From positions 1,426,001 through 1,490,000 of the forward strand of contig CAVTPD010000001.1 in assembly GCA_963736575.1 (NCBI GenBank): a stretch of DNA of 64,000 nucleotides, given 5' to 3'. The translations under genes were made by a program, and so were the position numbers. Of the stretch, positions 19,124 to 27,620 are shown one piece after another (the first letter of the stretch is position 1; each line of letters opens with the position of its first letter). This DNA is from CAVTPD01 sp963736575. GTDB lineage: Bacteria; Bacteroidota; Bacteroidia; Cytophagales; JAAEPT01. The notes under the pieces were generated by a model, which saw nothing but the letters and a program-made list of their open reading frames with translations, had not been told where the DNA came from and made no database searches.

Positions 19124-19573
19124 ATGAAAATAATATCTGACTTAGATAATTTAAGATCCGAAACCTTACAGTTTTACAATTGTAATGAAGAAGAGTTAAA
19201 TAGAACGTATGCACTTGGTAAATGGAATATTAAGCAGTTGTTGGTACATTTATCCGACGCAGAGCAAATGCTTTTAGGCCGTTTAAAACGTGTGATTTCC
19301 GAACCTAAACAAGTAGTATGGGCATTTGACCAGGATTTGTGGTCGGCAGAATTAGACTATAAAAATTATCCCTTGTATCTTTCAAAAGCTTCTTTTTTAT
19401 CTGGTAGGGAAGAAGTAATCTACCTTACCGAAAAATATTATGCAACACATGCTAATAATCAATTCATACACAGTGAAACAGGCTTAAGAACCCTTAAAGA
19501 TGAATTTGATAAAATAGCCTGGCATAACCAACATCACTTAAAACAAATGAAAACAGCGTTGTCAGGCTATTAA
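19124..19573 (+). CDS. DinB-like metal-binding protein
   Basis: This 149-residue helical protein fits the DinB/YfiT-like four-helix bundle. The potential metal ligands are His in LLVHLSDAEQ near residue 42 and the histidines of WHNQHHLKQMK near 135. Members are often thiol-dependent metalloenzymes or of unknown function, and no specific reaction can be given. It follows the antiporter closely and is convergent with the META-domain lipoprotein gene, 6 bp away. Confidence 0.82.
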   Translation: MKIISDLDNLRSETLQFYNCNEEELNRTYALGKWNIKQLLVHLSDAEQMLLGRLKRVISEPKQVVWAFDQDLWSAELDYKNYPLYLSKASFLSGREEVIYLTEKYYATHANNQFIHSETGLRTLKDEFDKIAWHNQHHLKQMKTALSGY

Positions 19574-19579
19574 TTTACT

Positions 19580-20461
19580 TTAGTGTTTTTTGAAAACCAT
19601 TTTATTTTCTTCGTTTTGTAGAATTAAGTCGTTATCTGTAACGGTATAATTATAAGACTTATCCGATAAAGCTTTGATTACCGTAGTTTCTAACTCCATA
19701 TTTGGGCAGGACATTCGCGTACTAACTAGCGGACTAAAATTAATGGTTTTATACCCAAAATCGAAAGCGCCATGTATGGTGTTACAACCGGCATAACCCG
19801 CTAAAGACCCTTCTTTTAAACTGAACGTAATAAAAGGCGTTTTAGGCATTTCGGCAGTTTGCGGAATACTGTCCCCGTTAATGGTGATAAAATCCCATTC
19901 CCCCGTCATATGAAAGTCTCCCAAGTATTGCCCACAGCCAGTAAAATTTTTAAAATCCTTCATGCCTTTTTCTTTTATAGAAACTTCTACAGAATAAGAG
20001 AATTCATCACCAGACAATTGGTTTACACATGCAGTGTCTTTTACTAAAATTTTCGTACTTCTTTTTTTAGTAGTACTTCCGTAAAACACATCTCTATCTT
20101 TTTGAATTATTGGTTCAATAAAAGGAAGAGTTAAAGAATCAATTTCGCTTAAAGAAGTAAAAGTGATGGAAGAATCTAACTCGATTTCCAAAGACCAAAA
20201 AGGCTCTGTTCCTGTGGCAATAAAATCGATACCCAATTTCATTTCCTTTCTATAAGGCATGGGTTCTTTTTTCTCTCTTTTTTGAGAAGTATCATCTGTA
20301 GACACCGTATTTGTGTCGCCAATTTCAATTTCCTCAACTAAGCCCTCTTCAAACTGTACATCTGGGGCTTCCGTGTTTTCGCTTTCGTATATGGCTTGTT
20401 TGGTAGTTTTACACGAAAGAAGTATAAAAACTGAAAAAACAATAAGTCCTATTTTGGTCAT
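19580..20461 (-). CDS. META-domain lipoprotein
   Basis: This 293-residue protein has a lipobox-type signal (FSVFILLSCKTT, lipidated Cys17), so it is predicted to be a membrane-anchored lipoprotein. An acidic linker spans about 20-70. A region with ATGTEPFWSLEIE resembles the small domain often placed before META domains. The C-terminal META (DUF306) domain spans about 185-290, with EWDFITINGDSIP, LAGYAGCNTIHGAFDF and STRMSCPNMELE. META domains occur in heat-shock protein HslJ and secreted proteins of unknown function. Confidence 0.87.
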   Translation of the reverse strand: MTKIGLIVFSVFILLSCKTTKQAIYESENTEAPDVQFEEGLVEEIEIGDTNTVSTDDTSQKREKKEPMPYRKEMKLGIDFIATGTEPFWSLEIELDSSITFTSLSEIDSLTLPFIEPIIQKDRDVFYGSTTKKRSTKILVKDTACVNQLSGDEFSYSVEVSIKEKGMKDFKNFTGCGQYLGDFHMTGEWDFITINGDSIPQTAEMPKTPFITFSLKEGSLAGYAGCNTIHGAFDFGYKTINFSPLVSTRMSCPNMELETTVIKALSDKSYNYTVTDNDLILQNEENKMVFKKH

Positions 20462-20548
20462 CTTCTTATAATTATAAATTAAATAGAATGGTGTATTAAA
20501 TTAACACAAGATCTATTTTTTTAGTGCATGAATTAAGTATGAATTTAT

Positions 20549-21055
20549 TCATATAAAAGGGAAAAAAGTATAACTCTCCTTATATACTTTGTCATTAATA
20601 ATCATTAACTCTTGATCATTAAGCATTAAGCAGCTAATTATTATTTTTTTTCCATTGCTTAGAGTGAAGATATAATAATAAAGATCAAACCAGGGTAGGC
20701 GCCCTAGTAAAAAAGAACTCCTTTTTTCAATGGAAATAACTTCATAATCCATAAAGTATATTTCACCTTCATCGTCTTTCCAATAACAAGCTGTTTTATC
20801 ACCATACCGGTCCATCATAAATACAGAATTATGGTTATTCCAATAATAATTAGAAACTAAAACGGCTATCATTATTAAGGATAGAGTATAAATTCCTAAA
20901 TAAATGGCCAAATGTCTTTCTATGTTAATCAGTTCGGTTAGGTGTAAGACATAGATTAGAATAGGTGCAATAAAAATGAAAAGAATTGAATTGGATATTC
21001 TTTTCAAGTTCACTCTAAACTGATCTTTCTCGGTTTTTATGCTGCTGTGATTCAT
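20549..21055 (-). CDS. Small membrane protein of unknown function
   Basis: I do not recognise this 168-residue protein. Two adjacent transmembrane helices are clear (SILFIFIAPILIYVLHL near residue 22; YLGIYTLSLIMIAVLVSNYY near 52). They are followed by a soluble ~95-residue domain with alternating charged and aromatic residues, including SNGKKIIISCLML. The same layout, two hydrophobic segments then a basic-aromatic domain with FNNGKRYFFV, is seen in the interrupted gene at 26984-27388. They may be distant relatives. Confidence 0.7.
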   Translation of the reverse strand: MNHSSIKTEKDQFRVNLKRISNSILFIFIAPILIYVLHLTELINIERHLAIYLGIYTLSLIMIAVLVSNYYWNNHNSVFMMDRYGDKTACYWKDDEGEIYFMDYEVISIEKRSSFLLGRLPWFDLYYYIFTLSNGKKIIISCLMLNDQELMIINDKVYKESYTFFPFI

Positions 21056-21213
21056 AACCCTTAAAAATAATGTTGAATTACTTAGTGTTAATCTACGTAA
21101 AATATTTTTATTAAGTAAAAATACTGAATAAAAATATTTAATTCATTGATTTTTAAGGTGTTGGTTTTTAAGAGGAGGTGTTTTTTAAAAAATAATAGTC
21201 TTATAAATATAAT

Positions 21214-21244
21214 ATCCTGTCTCAATATAGAATTGAAACAGGAT
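21214..21244 (-). terminator. Hairpin downstream of DUF1328 gene
   Basis: ATCCTGT plus TCAAT at the left pairs with ATTGA plus ACAGGAT at the right, giving a 12-of-13 bp stem around a short A/T loop. It lies 16 bp beyond the stop of the DUF1328 gene (minus strand). There is no clean U-tract after the stem on that strand, so it may be a weak terminator or an mRNA 3'-protecting hairpin. Confidence 0.55.
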
Positions 21245-21259
21245 TAATTATGATAAATT

Positions 21260-21424
21260 CTACCTGCCTCTAGCAACATGCATTACTAAGCCTATAACTA
21301 GTAAAACAAGGAAGATGTAGAATATGATTTTTGCGATTCCAGCGGCTCCAGCGGCAATACCACCAAACCCGAAAAGTGCTGCCACTAAAGCAACAATTAA
21401 GAAAATAACTACCCAACGTAACAT
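21260..21424 (-). CDS. DUF1328 (YtjA-like) small membrane protein
   Basis: This 54-residue protein begins MLRWVVIFLIVALVAALFGF, followed by the Gly/Ala hinge GGIAAGAAGIAK and a second helix FYIFLVLLVIGLVMHV. This is the complete DUF1328/YtjA signature. Members are two-helix inner-membrane proteins of unknown function, frequently stress-associated. It is a stand-alone gene; the hairpin at 21214-21244 lies just downstream. Confidence 0.9.
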   Translation of the reverse strand: MLRWVVIFLIVALVAALFGFGGIAAGAAGIAKIIFYIFLVLLVIGLVMHVARGR

Positions 21425-21571
21425 AGCAAGTCAATTTAAAGTGTAACAAAAGTTTAATTGTCTACTCTATTTAGAAATACCTTGCCAATAGTGTTTTTAA
21501 CCGCATTGAGCCATAAACAATAGATACGTGTGTAGAATTATGTCCCCATAATTTATGATATAAGGAAGTAT

Positions 21572-22033
21572 TTACCCCAAACTACTTCCTTTAAAAACTA
21601 CAAAGCTGCCGTTAAATTTTGCTTTTGGGATACCGTTTTCTAAAATATAAGAGTTTAAAGCAATCCTAGACTTCCCAAATTTTTTATAAGACTGAACGAA
21701 AAGCTCAATATTAGGAGTTTGTGGTGCATTACAAACACCAACTAAATTCCCATTAACGGGCTGTAAATATTCTATACTGCTTTTCTGGATAACAATATGG
21801 GCATTGGGGTCAATGGGTTTTATGATTTTAAACGCCATTGACCAGCAGCAGGCCGTTAATATAGCATTAATACTACCACCAAAAGCGGTTTGTTTGTGGT
21901 TAATATTCAGTTTTAGAGGGGCGTGTACTTCAATTTTTTCTTCCGAAAATGTTTTTATTTCAAACCCTAAAGCAAGCGTAGCCGGAATGTTTTCATGTAA
22001 AAAATGCTCAAAAGTAGCTTCGTTGAAATTCAT
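21572..22033 (-). CDS. YiiD C-terminal-type putative thioesterase
   Basis: This 153-residue protein has a single hot-dog-fold domain. The segment NHKQTAFGGSINAILTACCW carries the conserved helix of the YiiD_C thioesterase-like family, and KSSIEYLQPVNGNL forms the following strand. The likely role is hydrolysis of an acyl-CoA or related thioester; the substrate is unknown. It lies 3 bp downstream of fmt in the same direction and is probably co-transcribed with it. Confidence 0.82.
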   Translation of the reverse strand: MNFNEATFEHFLHENIPATLALGFEIKTFSEEKIEVHAPLKLNINHKQTAFGGSINAILTACCWSMAFKIIKPIDPNAHIVIQKSSIEYLQPVNGNLVGVCNAPQTPNIELFVQSYKKFGKSRIALNSYILENGIPKAKFNGSFVVFKGSSLG

Positions 22034-22036
22034 GAC

Positions 22037-22951
22037 TTATAAATTAAAACCTCTTAAAAATTCTTCAATACCCATGCGTTTTTTTCCTTCTAACTGAAGT
22101 TCTTTTACCGAAAGACTTCCTGTACCACATTTAAAATGCAGGTACGTTTTATTGTCGGACTCTACAGCATCTGTACACGATTTCTCTAAAATTTCAGTAG
22201 CGTAAATCTTACAGTTTTTATCTTTTAGTGTGGTTCTGGCAGCTGGGTAAGGCGATAAACCTCTTACCAAATTATGAATTTCTTCCGCCGACTTAGACCA
22301 ATCAATGGTACACGTTTCGGTAAAGATTTTAGGCGCTTCTTTTTCGTTTCCGGTTAAGGTTTGTGGTTTTAATTCGTACTTGTCTGCCGCTATTTTTTTA
22401 ACCGTTTCAATGACTAATTGAGCACCGTTGTTCATCAAACGTTCGTAAAGTGTTCCAACGTTGTCTTCGGGGTGAATGGGTTCTTTAATTCTATCAATTA
22501 CGTCGCCTGTATCAATTTGGTGTTTAAGGAAGAAGGTAGTAGCGCCCGTTTCTGTTTCGCCATTGATAACCGCCCAATTAATAGGTGCAGCGCCTCTGTA
22601 GTTGGGCAAAAGGGAAGCATGTAAATTAAACGTACCAATTGGGGGCATATTCCAAACGGCTTCGGGTAACATTCTAAAAGCTACTACAATTTGTAGATCG
22701 GCTTTTAAGGCCTTTAGTTCTTCTAAAAACTCAGGGGCTTTTAATTTTTCAGGCTGAAGAATGTTTAGGTTCTGGCTAAGGGCGTATTCTTTTACGGCGG
22801 AATGCGTTATTTTCCGTCCTCTACCAGCTTGTTTGTCGGGTGCGGTAATTACACCTACAACATTCATGTTGTTTTCTACCAATGCTTTTAAGGAAGCTAC
22901 GGCAAATTCCGGCGTTCCCATAAACACAATTCTCAAATCTTCGGCTTTCAT
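22037..22951 (-). CDS. fmt: Methionyl-tRNA formyltransferase
   Basis: Fmt formylates Met-tRNAfMet for translation initiation, using 10-formyltetrahydrofolate. The 304-residue protein shows the formyltransferase core: IVFMGTPEFAVASLKAL at the N-terminus and NLHASLLPNYRGAAPINWA near residue 107, containing the catalytic Asn-His and the SLLP loop. The C-terminal tRNA-binding domain follows. The length is typical. It is preceded by the NamZ gene (24 bp) and followed by a thioesterase gene (3 bp). Confidence 0.96.
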   Translation of the reverse strand: MKAEDLRIVFMGTPEFAVASLKALVENNMNVVGVITAPDKQAGRGRKITHSAVKEYALSQNLNILQPEKLKAPEFLEELKALKADLQIVVAFRMLPEAVWNMPPIGTFNLHASLLPNYRGAAPINWAVINGETETGATTFFLKHQIDTGDVIDRIKEPIHPEDNVGTLYERLMNNGAQLVIETVKKIAADKYELKPQTLTGNEKEAPKIFTETCTIDWSKSAEEIHNLVRGLSPYPAARTTLKDKNCKIYATEILEKSCTDAVESDNKTYLHFKCGTGSLSVKELQLEGKKRMGIEEFLRGFNL

Positions 22952-22975
22952 GCTATCTCTTTTGTGTTTTGTTTT

Positions 22976-24118
22976 TTATTCGAAATCAGGATACAACAAG
23001 TATTTCTGTCTAATTTCTAAAAAGTCTTTTAATTCTTGTTTCCACTGTTTTTCTAGTGACTTGTAGCTTTTACCTTCCAGTAATGCTTTTTGAATGGCGT
23101 CTGTTCCCGCTAGTTTGTTAAAGAAACTTTTAGAAGTTATAAATTCATCACTTGGGTGATCTTCGTAAAACTTCCACAAATAGGCTAGGTTAAAACTGTT
23201 TTCTTCTTTCTCTAACTGAAAACCGTAACATTTTTGGTTTTCGTGTTTGGGATGTTTGGCTTTTCCCTCTATAGATTCGGGTATAAAAGCATATTCTTTT
23301 TCAGTATAAAAAGGACTGCCAATTTGCTGAAAAGGCAGGGTTGTACCGCGGCCTACACTAACTTCGGTAGCTTCAAACAAACAAAGAGAAGGGTATAAAT
23401 TAATAGAAACATCGTTGGGTAAATTAGGGGAAGGAGCAACGGGTAAACTGTAACGCATGGTATGGTCGTAATTTTCACACGGAATTACTTTTAGCATACA
23501 TTCTCCGTTAATCCATTTTTCGTTATTAATCATTAAGGCGTATTCTCCAATGGTCATCCCATAAACTACGGGTACAGGATGCATTCCTACAAAAGACCTA
23601 TAGTTTGTGTCTAACACAGGCCCGTCTACATACCAACCGTTGGGATTAGGTCGGTCTAAAACAATCAGATCTACACCGTTTTCGGCACAGCTTTCCATCA
23701 CATAATGCAGGGTACTTATATAGGTATAGAATCTAGCACCTACGTCTTGTATATCAAAAATTACCAGATCAATGTCTTTAAGCTGCTCGGGTTTTGGTTT
23801 TTTGTTATTTCCGTAAAGCGAAACAATGGGCAATCCGGTTTTTTTGTCTTTGTTGGATTCTACGTGCTCACCGGCATCGTGATCTCCACGGAAACCGTGT
23901 TCGGGAGCAAAAATAGTTTGTATAGTATAGCCGGCGGCTAAAAGGCTGTCTGCCAAATGTGTGTGTTTAATTAATGAAGTTTGATTAACTACTAAGCCTA
24001 GTTTTTTACCTTCTAAATCGGGGAAATATGCACGGGTGTTTTCTGCACCGGGGATAATGTTTTGGGCTGTCCCAAAAAAAGAAATCGAAATAAATAGAAA
24101 TAATAAGATGTTTCTCAT
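22976..24118 (-). CDS. Exo-beta-N-acetylmuramidase NamZ family protein (DUF1343)
   Basis: This 380-residue protein has a signal peptide (NILLFLFISISFFGTAQ) and the DUF1343/NamZ family segments: GKKLGLVVNQTSL near residue 36, IFAPEHGFRGDHDAGEHV near 70, DIQDVGARFYTYISTLHYV near 120 and VSVGRGTTLPFQQIGSPF near 255. Characterised NamZ (GH171) removes terminal N-acetylmuramic acid from peptidoglycan fragments. Here it would act in the periplasm in wall recycling. Its ATG abuts the divergent ABC permease. Confidence 0.9.
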   Translation of the reverse strand: MRNILLFLFISISFFGTAQNIIPGAENTRAYFPDLEGKKLGLVVNQTSLIKHTHLADSLLAAGYTIQTIFAPEHGFRGDHDAGEHVESNKDKKTGLPIVSLYGNNKKPKPEQLKDIDLVIFDIQDVGARFYTYISTLHYVMESCAENGVDLIVLDRPNPNGWYVDGPVLDTNYRSFVGMHPVPVVYGMTIGEYALMINNEKWINGECMLKVIPCENYDHTMRYSLPVAPSPNLPNDVSINLYPSLCLFEATEVSVGRGTTLPFQQIGSPFYTEKEYAFIPESIEGKAKHPKHENQKCYGFQLEKEENSFNLAYLWKFYEDHPSDEFITSKSFFNKLAGTDAIQKALLEGKSYKSLEKQWKQELKDFLEIRQKYLLYPDFE

Positions 24119-24170
24119 GCGTTACGGCTTCAGATTTTATAATTTCAGAAATTCAAAAATACAGGAATAT

Positions 24171-25395
24171 TTGAATACGGCAGACTTTATATACCAGAGA
24201 ATCCAGAATTCGGAACCAAGCTCCTTTGTTAAGATTGCCTATCGATTGGCTTTAATTAGCATAGCGGTGGCTATTGCGTCTTTAATAGTTTCTGTATTTG
24301 TGCTGTTGGGGTTTAAAAACCAGATTAAAGAAAAGATTTTTGGTTTCGAATCTCATATTCAGGTTTCACAGTTCAGTTTAAATAGTAACGTGTTTGACCA
24401 TTATCCCTTATCTACCAACACCGATTTATTTAAAAACGGGGCTAAAGAACCAGACATTAAAGACATAGAAGCCATTGGTTATCTAAAAGGAATTATGCAT
24501 GCTGGCGAACAGGTGTATGGATTAGCCTTAAAAGGAGTAGAGCCGGGTTACAAGGAGAATGGTTTTAAAGAATACATGACCGAAGGAAAGTTTATACAAG
24601 AAGATTCTACTGGTTTTTCTAAAGGCGTTGTATTGAGCAATTATATTGCCAATAAAATGAATATTAAGGTGGGCGATGAGGTGAGTTTCTATTTCTTTGA
24701 AAACAACAAACTGCGCCCACGTAAACTTTATGTAGAAGGGTTTTACCAAACGTATTTAGAGGAATTTGACCGTAAAATCATCCTTTGTGATCTCGGTTTA
24801 ATTCGTCAGTTGAAAGGTTGGGGAGACACACTTTCTGGTGGCTATGAAGTGTTTTTAAACGATTACAGAACCTTAGACCAAAGCGAACAAAAGGTTTTTG
24901 ACCAGATGGAAATGCACATGCAAACCCAAAAAATAACAGATAAATATGCTTATCTGTTTGATTGGTTGGTATTACTGGATCAAAATGTGGTGTTGTTTAT
25001 TCTTCATTTTAATGATTATTGCTTTCTTCAATATTACCTCGGTAATGTATATTATTTCTTTAGAACGAACCAATATGATTGGTGTTCTAAAATCTTTAGG
25101 AGCCAAAAAATCATTGTTGAAATTGGTCTTTCTACGGGTGGGTTTAGGTATTCTTGTACGCGGGCTTTTCTGGGGTAATTTAATAGGGATTGGGGTGTGT
25201 TTATTGCAATCTTATTTGCACATAATACCTTTAGATCCTGTGAATTATTATTTAGAGTACGTGCCTGTTTCTTGGGACTGGGCGTTTTGGTTCTTCCTAA
25301 ATATAGGAGCAATTGTTTTTGTATTATTCTCTATTTATGTTCCCGTAAGTATAGCCGCTTCGTTTAAACCCATTAAGTCTATTCGGTTTAATTAA
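24171..25395 (+). pseudogene. FtsX/LolE-like ABC transporter permease, frameshifted
   Basis: Two overlapping frames together encode one ~405-residue FtsX-like permease. The first frame has TM1 (ALISIAVAIASLIVSVFVLLG) and the periplasmic MacB-type domain. It then runs off frame at about 25000-25010, and the remaining three TM helices (FFNITSVMYIISLERTNMIG and onward to IKSIRFN) continue in the +1 frame. Removing one base near 25005 restores FILILMIIAFFNIT. The start was set at TTG 24171, which gives MNTADFIYQRI at the usual distance from TM1; an in-frame ATG at 24117 overlaps the divergent NamZ start. No ATPase gene is adjacent. Confidence 0.8.
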
Positions 25396-25570
25396 AGCCA
25401 TCAATTATTGAACTTTTAAAGTTAAGTAATAGTTAAACCCCTAATTGTCAAATCAAGTTTGATTAGCAGACTACATAATTATTTATGGTTATAGCAACTC
25501 ATAATTTTAATCTGTTAATAATGCTTGTTTACATAATTCTATCACTATAAATTGCCACAAAAAACACGTT

Positions 25571-26200
25571 ATGAGAAAAATTAATTTTTACCTTTTATTA
25601 GTTTCTTTATTCTTAGGAACAAGTGCTTATGCACAAGATTATGCTACTACCAAAGGCGATATGCTGGTTGATTTTGGTGTAGGTATCGGCCGTGCTTACG
25701 GTTATTATGATAGTTATAATGATGGTTATAACAATAATAATGGCTACAGATGGAATGGTAACAACCACATTATTATCCCAACTATTTCTATGGTGATTCA
25801 AAAAGCTTTCTGGGATGATATTACCATTGGTGGTTTTGCAGCATTTAATCTTTATGGGGATAATTATAGCCAATCAGGGCCCAATTATTACCAAGAATGG
25901 AAAACCAGAGAAACTAGCTTTATGATAGGTGCTAGAGGTGAATACCATTTTAACCGTCTTATTGATTTAGATTCTAGATTTGATTTATATGCTGGTGCCA
26001 TGGCTGGTGTTAGAATTTGGGGAGCAAAATGGGAACGTCACGATTCTAATGGTGATTATTCATCTAATGCAAATGGTGCAGATCCTCTTGCTGGTATTTT
26101 TGGTGGTTTTAGATACTACTTCAGCAATAACTTATCGGTTTACGGTGAAGCAGGTTGGGCAGTAAATAACTTACGTGCTGGTCTTTGCTGGAGACTATAA
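25571..26200 (+). CDS. Outer-membrane beta-barrel protein
   Basis: This 209-residue protein has a signal peptide (FYLLLVSLFLGTSAYAQ) and alternating amphipathic strands rich in Gly, Tyr and Asn. It contains paired strands typical of small barrels (MLVDFGVGIGRAYGYY; SFMIGARGEYHFN; GIFGGFRYYFSNNLSVYGEAGW) and ends on an aromatic-Arg-Leu terminus (GLCWRL). An Asn/Tyr-rich extracellular loop (DGYNNNNGYRWNGNN) follows the first strand. The function is unknown. A strong terminator hairpin follows at 26226-26256. Confidence 0.82.
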   Translation: MRKINFYLLLVSLFLGTSAYAQDYATTKGDMLVDFGVGIGRAYGYYDSYNDGYNNNNGYRWNGNNHIIIPTISMVIQKAFWDDITIGGFAAFNLYGDNYSQSGPNYYQEWKTRETSFMIGARGEYHFNRLIDLDSRFDLYAGAMAGVRIWGAKWERHDSNGDYSSNANGADPLAGIFGGFRYYFSNNLSVYGEAGWAVNNLRAGLCWRL

Positions 26201-26225
26201 TTTTAATCATACGATCTTATATATT

Positions 26226-26256
26226 AACCGATGGAGTTTTCTCCATCGGTTTTTTT
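26226..26256 (+). terminator. Rho-independent terminator
   Basis: AACCGATGGAG, a TTTT loop and CTCCATCGGTT form a perfect 11-bp stem followed by a run of T. It lies 26 bp after the beta-barrel gene stop. It also shows that the upstream-extended frame of the HAD gene cannot be its true N-terminus. Confidence 0.93.
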
Positions 26257-26309
26257 GTGCCTTTTTCTGAAATAAACTCTACAATTACCTTCTCTTTTAT
26301 GAAAGCCTT

Positions 26310-26317
26310 TAAATTTG
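26310..26317 (+). promoter_or_regulatory. Bacteroidota-type -7 element for the HAD phosphatase gene
   Basis: TAAATTTG exactly fits the TAnnTTTG -7 consensus of Bacteroidota housekeeping promoters. It sits 9 bases before the ATG at 26326, implying a very short leader. The upstream -33 element is not clear. Confidence 0.5.
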
Positions 26318-26325
26318 TAAACACT

Positions 26326-26991
26326 ATGAGTATACAGCAAAAACTTATTATTGAAGATCTACAAGCAGCTATTTTTGATATGGACGGCGTTTTGGTAGAC
26401 AACATGCACATTCATGAAGAAGTGTTTTACCAGTTTGGTTTAAAATACGGTAAAAATATAAATCACGAGTTTTTTGTAACTAAAGTAACGGGTAGCGTTA
26501 ATGAAAAGATCATGCCTAGAATCTTTTCGGATAGAATATTAACCGACCAAGAAATACAAGATTTTGCTGCCGAAAAAGAAGCCTTATATCGTGAAATCTA
26601 CGGTCCTCAAATGGAACCTGTATCGGGCTTAATAGAATTTTTAGAATTGCTAAAAGCAAACGGAGTTAAAATGGCGGTAGCCAGTAATGCACCAGAAGTA
26701 AATGTTAAGTTTGTTGCAGAACAATTGGGTTTGGATAAATACTTTCAGGTATATCTAAACGGAAACAGTGTGCCCAATCCAAAACCAGCACCGGATATGT
26801 TTCTAAAATGTGCTGAAGAACTAGGAGCAGACCCTACAAAATCGGTAGTATTTGAAGATGCCCCGGGTGGGATTAAAGCCGCTAAAGCCGCCAATATGTT
26901 GGCCGTTGCTTTAACCACTACACATACCCAAGAGGAATTGCCTGAAGCAGATATTTATGTAAAGGATTTTATGGGGTTTATAAATGACTAA
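26326..26991 (+). CDS. HAD-superfamily hydrolase (beta-phosphoglucomutase-like)
   Basis: The start was set at 26326 (MSIQQKLIIEDLQ) because longer in-frame versions run through the upstream terminator. This gives 221 residues. HAD motifs are complete: motif I FDMDGVLVDN (Asp18 nucleophile, Asp20), motif II VASNAPE near 115, the Lys of NPKPAP near 150 and motif III/IV VFEDAPGGIKAAKAA near 175. The subfamily includes beta-phosphoglucomutases and sugar-phosphate phosphatases; the substrate is uncertain. Its last 8 bases overlap the ATG of the interrupted gene downstream. Confidence 0.88.
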   Translation: MSIQQKLIIEDLQAAIFDMDGVLVDNMHIHEEVFYQFGLKYGKNINHEFFVTKVTGSVNEKIMPRIFSDRILTDQEIQDFAAEKEALYREIYGPQMEPVSGLIEFLELLKANGVKMAVASNAPEVNVKFVAEQLGLDKYFQVYLNGNSVPNPKPAPDMFLKCAEELGADPTKSVVFEDAPGGIKAAKAANMLAVALTTTHTQEELPEADIYVKDFMGFIND

Positions 26992-27388
26992 ACGAAGCAG
27001 GATAAGTAAAAGTAAATACACTTTATTATTTGTGTTTTTTATACTGATTTTACCCGTCGATATTTTATTCTTATTGTTAGCAAAATCATCTTTTATGAAA
27101 GGTGCTTTATGTTTTATTTATCTTTTACAGATTGGTTTTTTCTTTTTTATTACAGTTTATGTAGACGATTAAAAAAAATATTTCAAACGGTTATTAAGAA
27201 AAGAACATTGCTATTATATAGCAGATGTTAAATCAATAGAAACATGGTTTTTCAGCTATGTGTTTATAACATTTAATAATGGTAAACGTTATTTTTTTGT
27301 TAGAAAATATTGGGACTCATTAATCGATTTAATGAGTTATGGAATGGATAAAGAGGGAGATAAAATCAATGAAATTTTAAAAAAATAA
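26984..27388 (+). pseudogene. Small membrane protein gene interrupted by an in-frame stop
   Basis: From the ATG at 26984 the frame runs 62 codons (two hydrophobic segments, TLLFVFFILILPVDILFLLL and GALCFIYLLQIGFFFFITVY), meets TAA at 27170-27172, and then stays open in the same frame for 71 more codons to TAA at 27386. The second part has normal coding character: YYIADVKSIETWFFSYVF, FNNGKRYFFVRKYW and DKEGDKINEILKK. Together they would make a ~134-residue protein with two TM helices and a soluble tail, similar in layout to the 168-residue protein at 20549-21055. It is either a nonsense mutation or a sequence error. Confidence 0.65.
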
Positions 27389-27620
27389 GCTTTAATTAAG
27401 ATCTTCATAGCGCCCGCATCCGCTGGTGGAGTTACTGTCAAATGGAGCAATATCTATTTTCCACTAAAGGATTCATCCATAAGATTTTTTTATTAGCGTT
27501 CTAAACAACCTATGATTTACCTTTTACCATACTCCGTTTTTATTTTTTTCTACTGTACAATTTCATCCGAAATTTTGTAGATTATGTGTGTAAACATTTA
27601 GTTAGAAAAATATAAAAATT

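Noticed and set aside
24036..24170. N-terminal extension of the ABC permease inside the NamZ gene
   Set aside because: It is antisense to the NamZ signal peptide and unrelated to the permease family; the TTG at 24171 gives the normal N-terminus.
25440..25470. AATCAA-GT-TTGATT palindrome upstream of the beta-barrel gene
   Set aside because: The arms are only six A/T-rich bases and could arise by chance in this low-GC DNA.
26185..26325. Long N-terminal extension of the HAD phosphatase
   Set aside because: It would be translated through the strong terminator at 26226-26256, and the alternative ATG at 26326 matches the family N-terminus.
27389..27620. A gene or RNA between the interrupted gene and the SDR
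   Set aside because: No open frame with coding character and no tRNA- or riboswitch-like fold was seen; it looks like A/T-rich spacer plus promoter.
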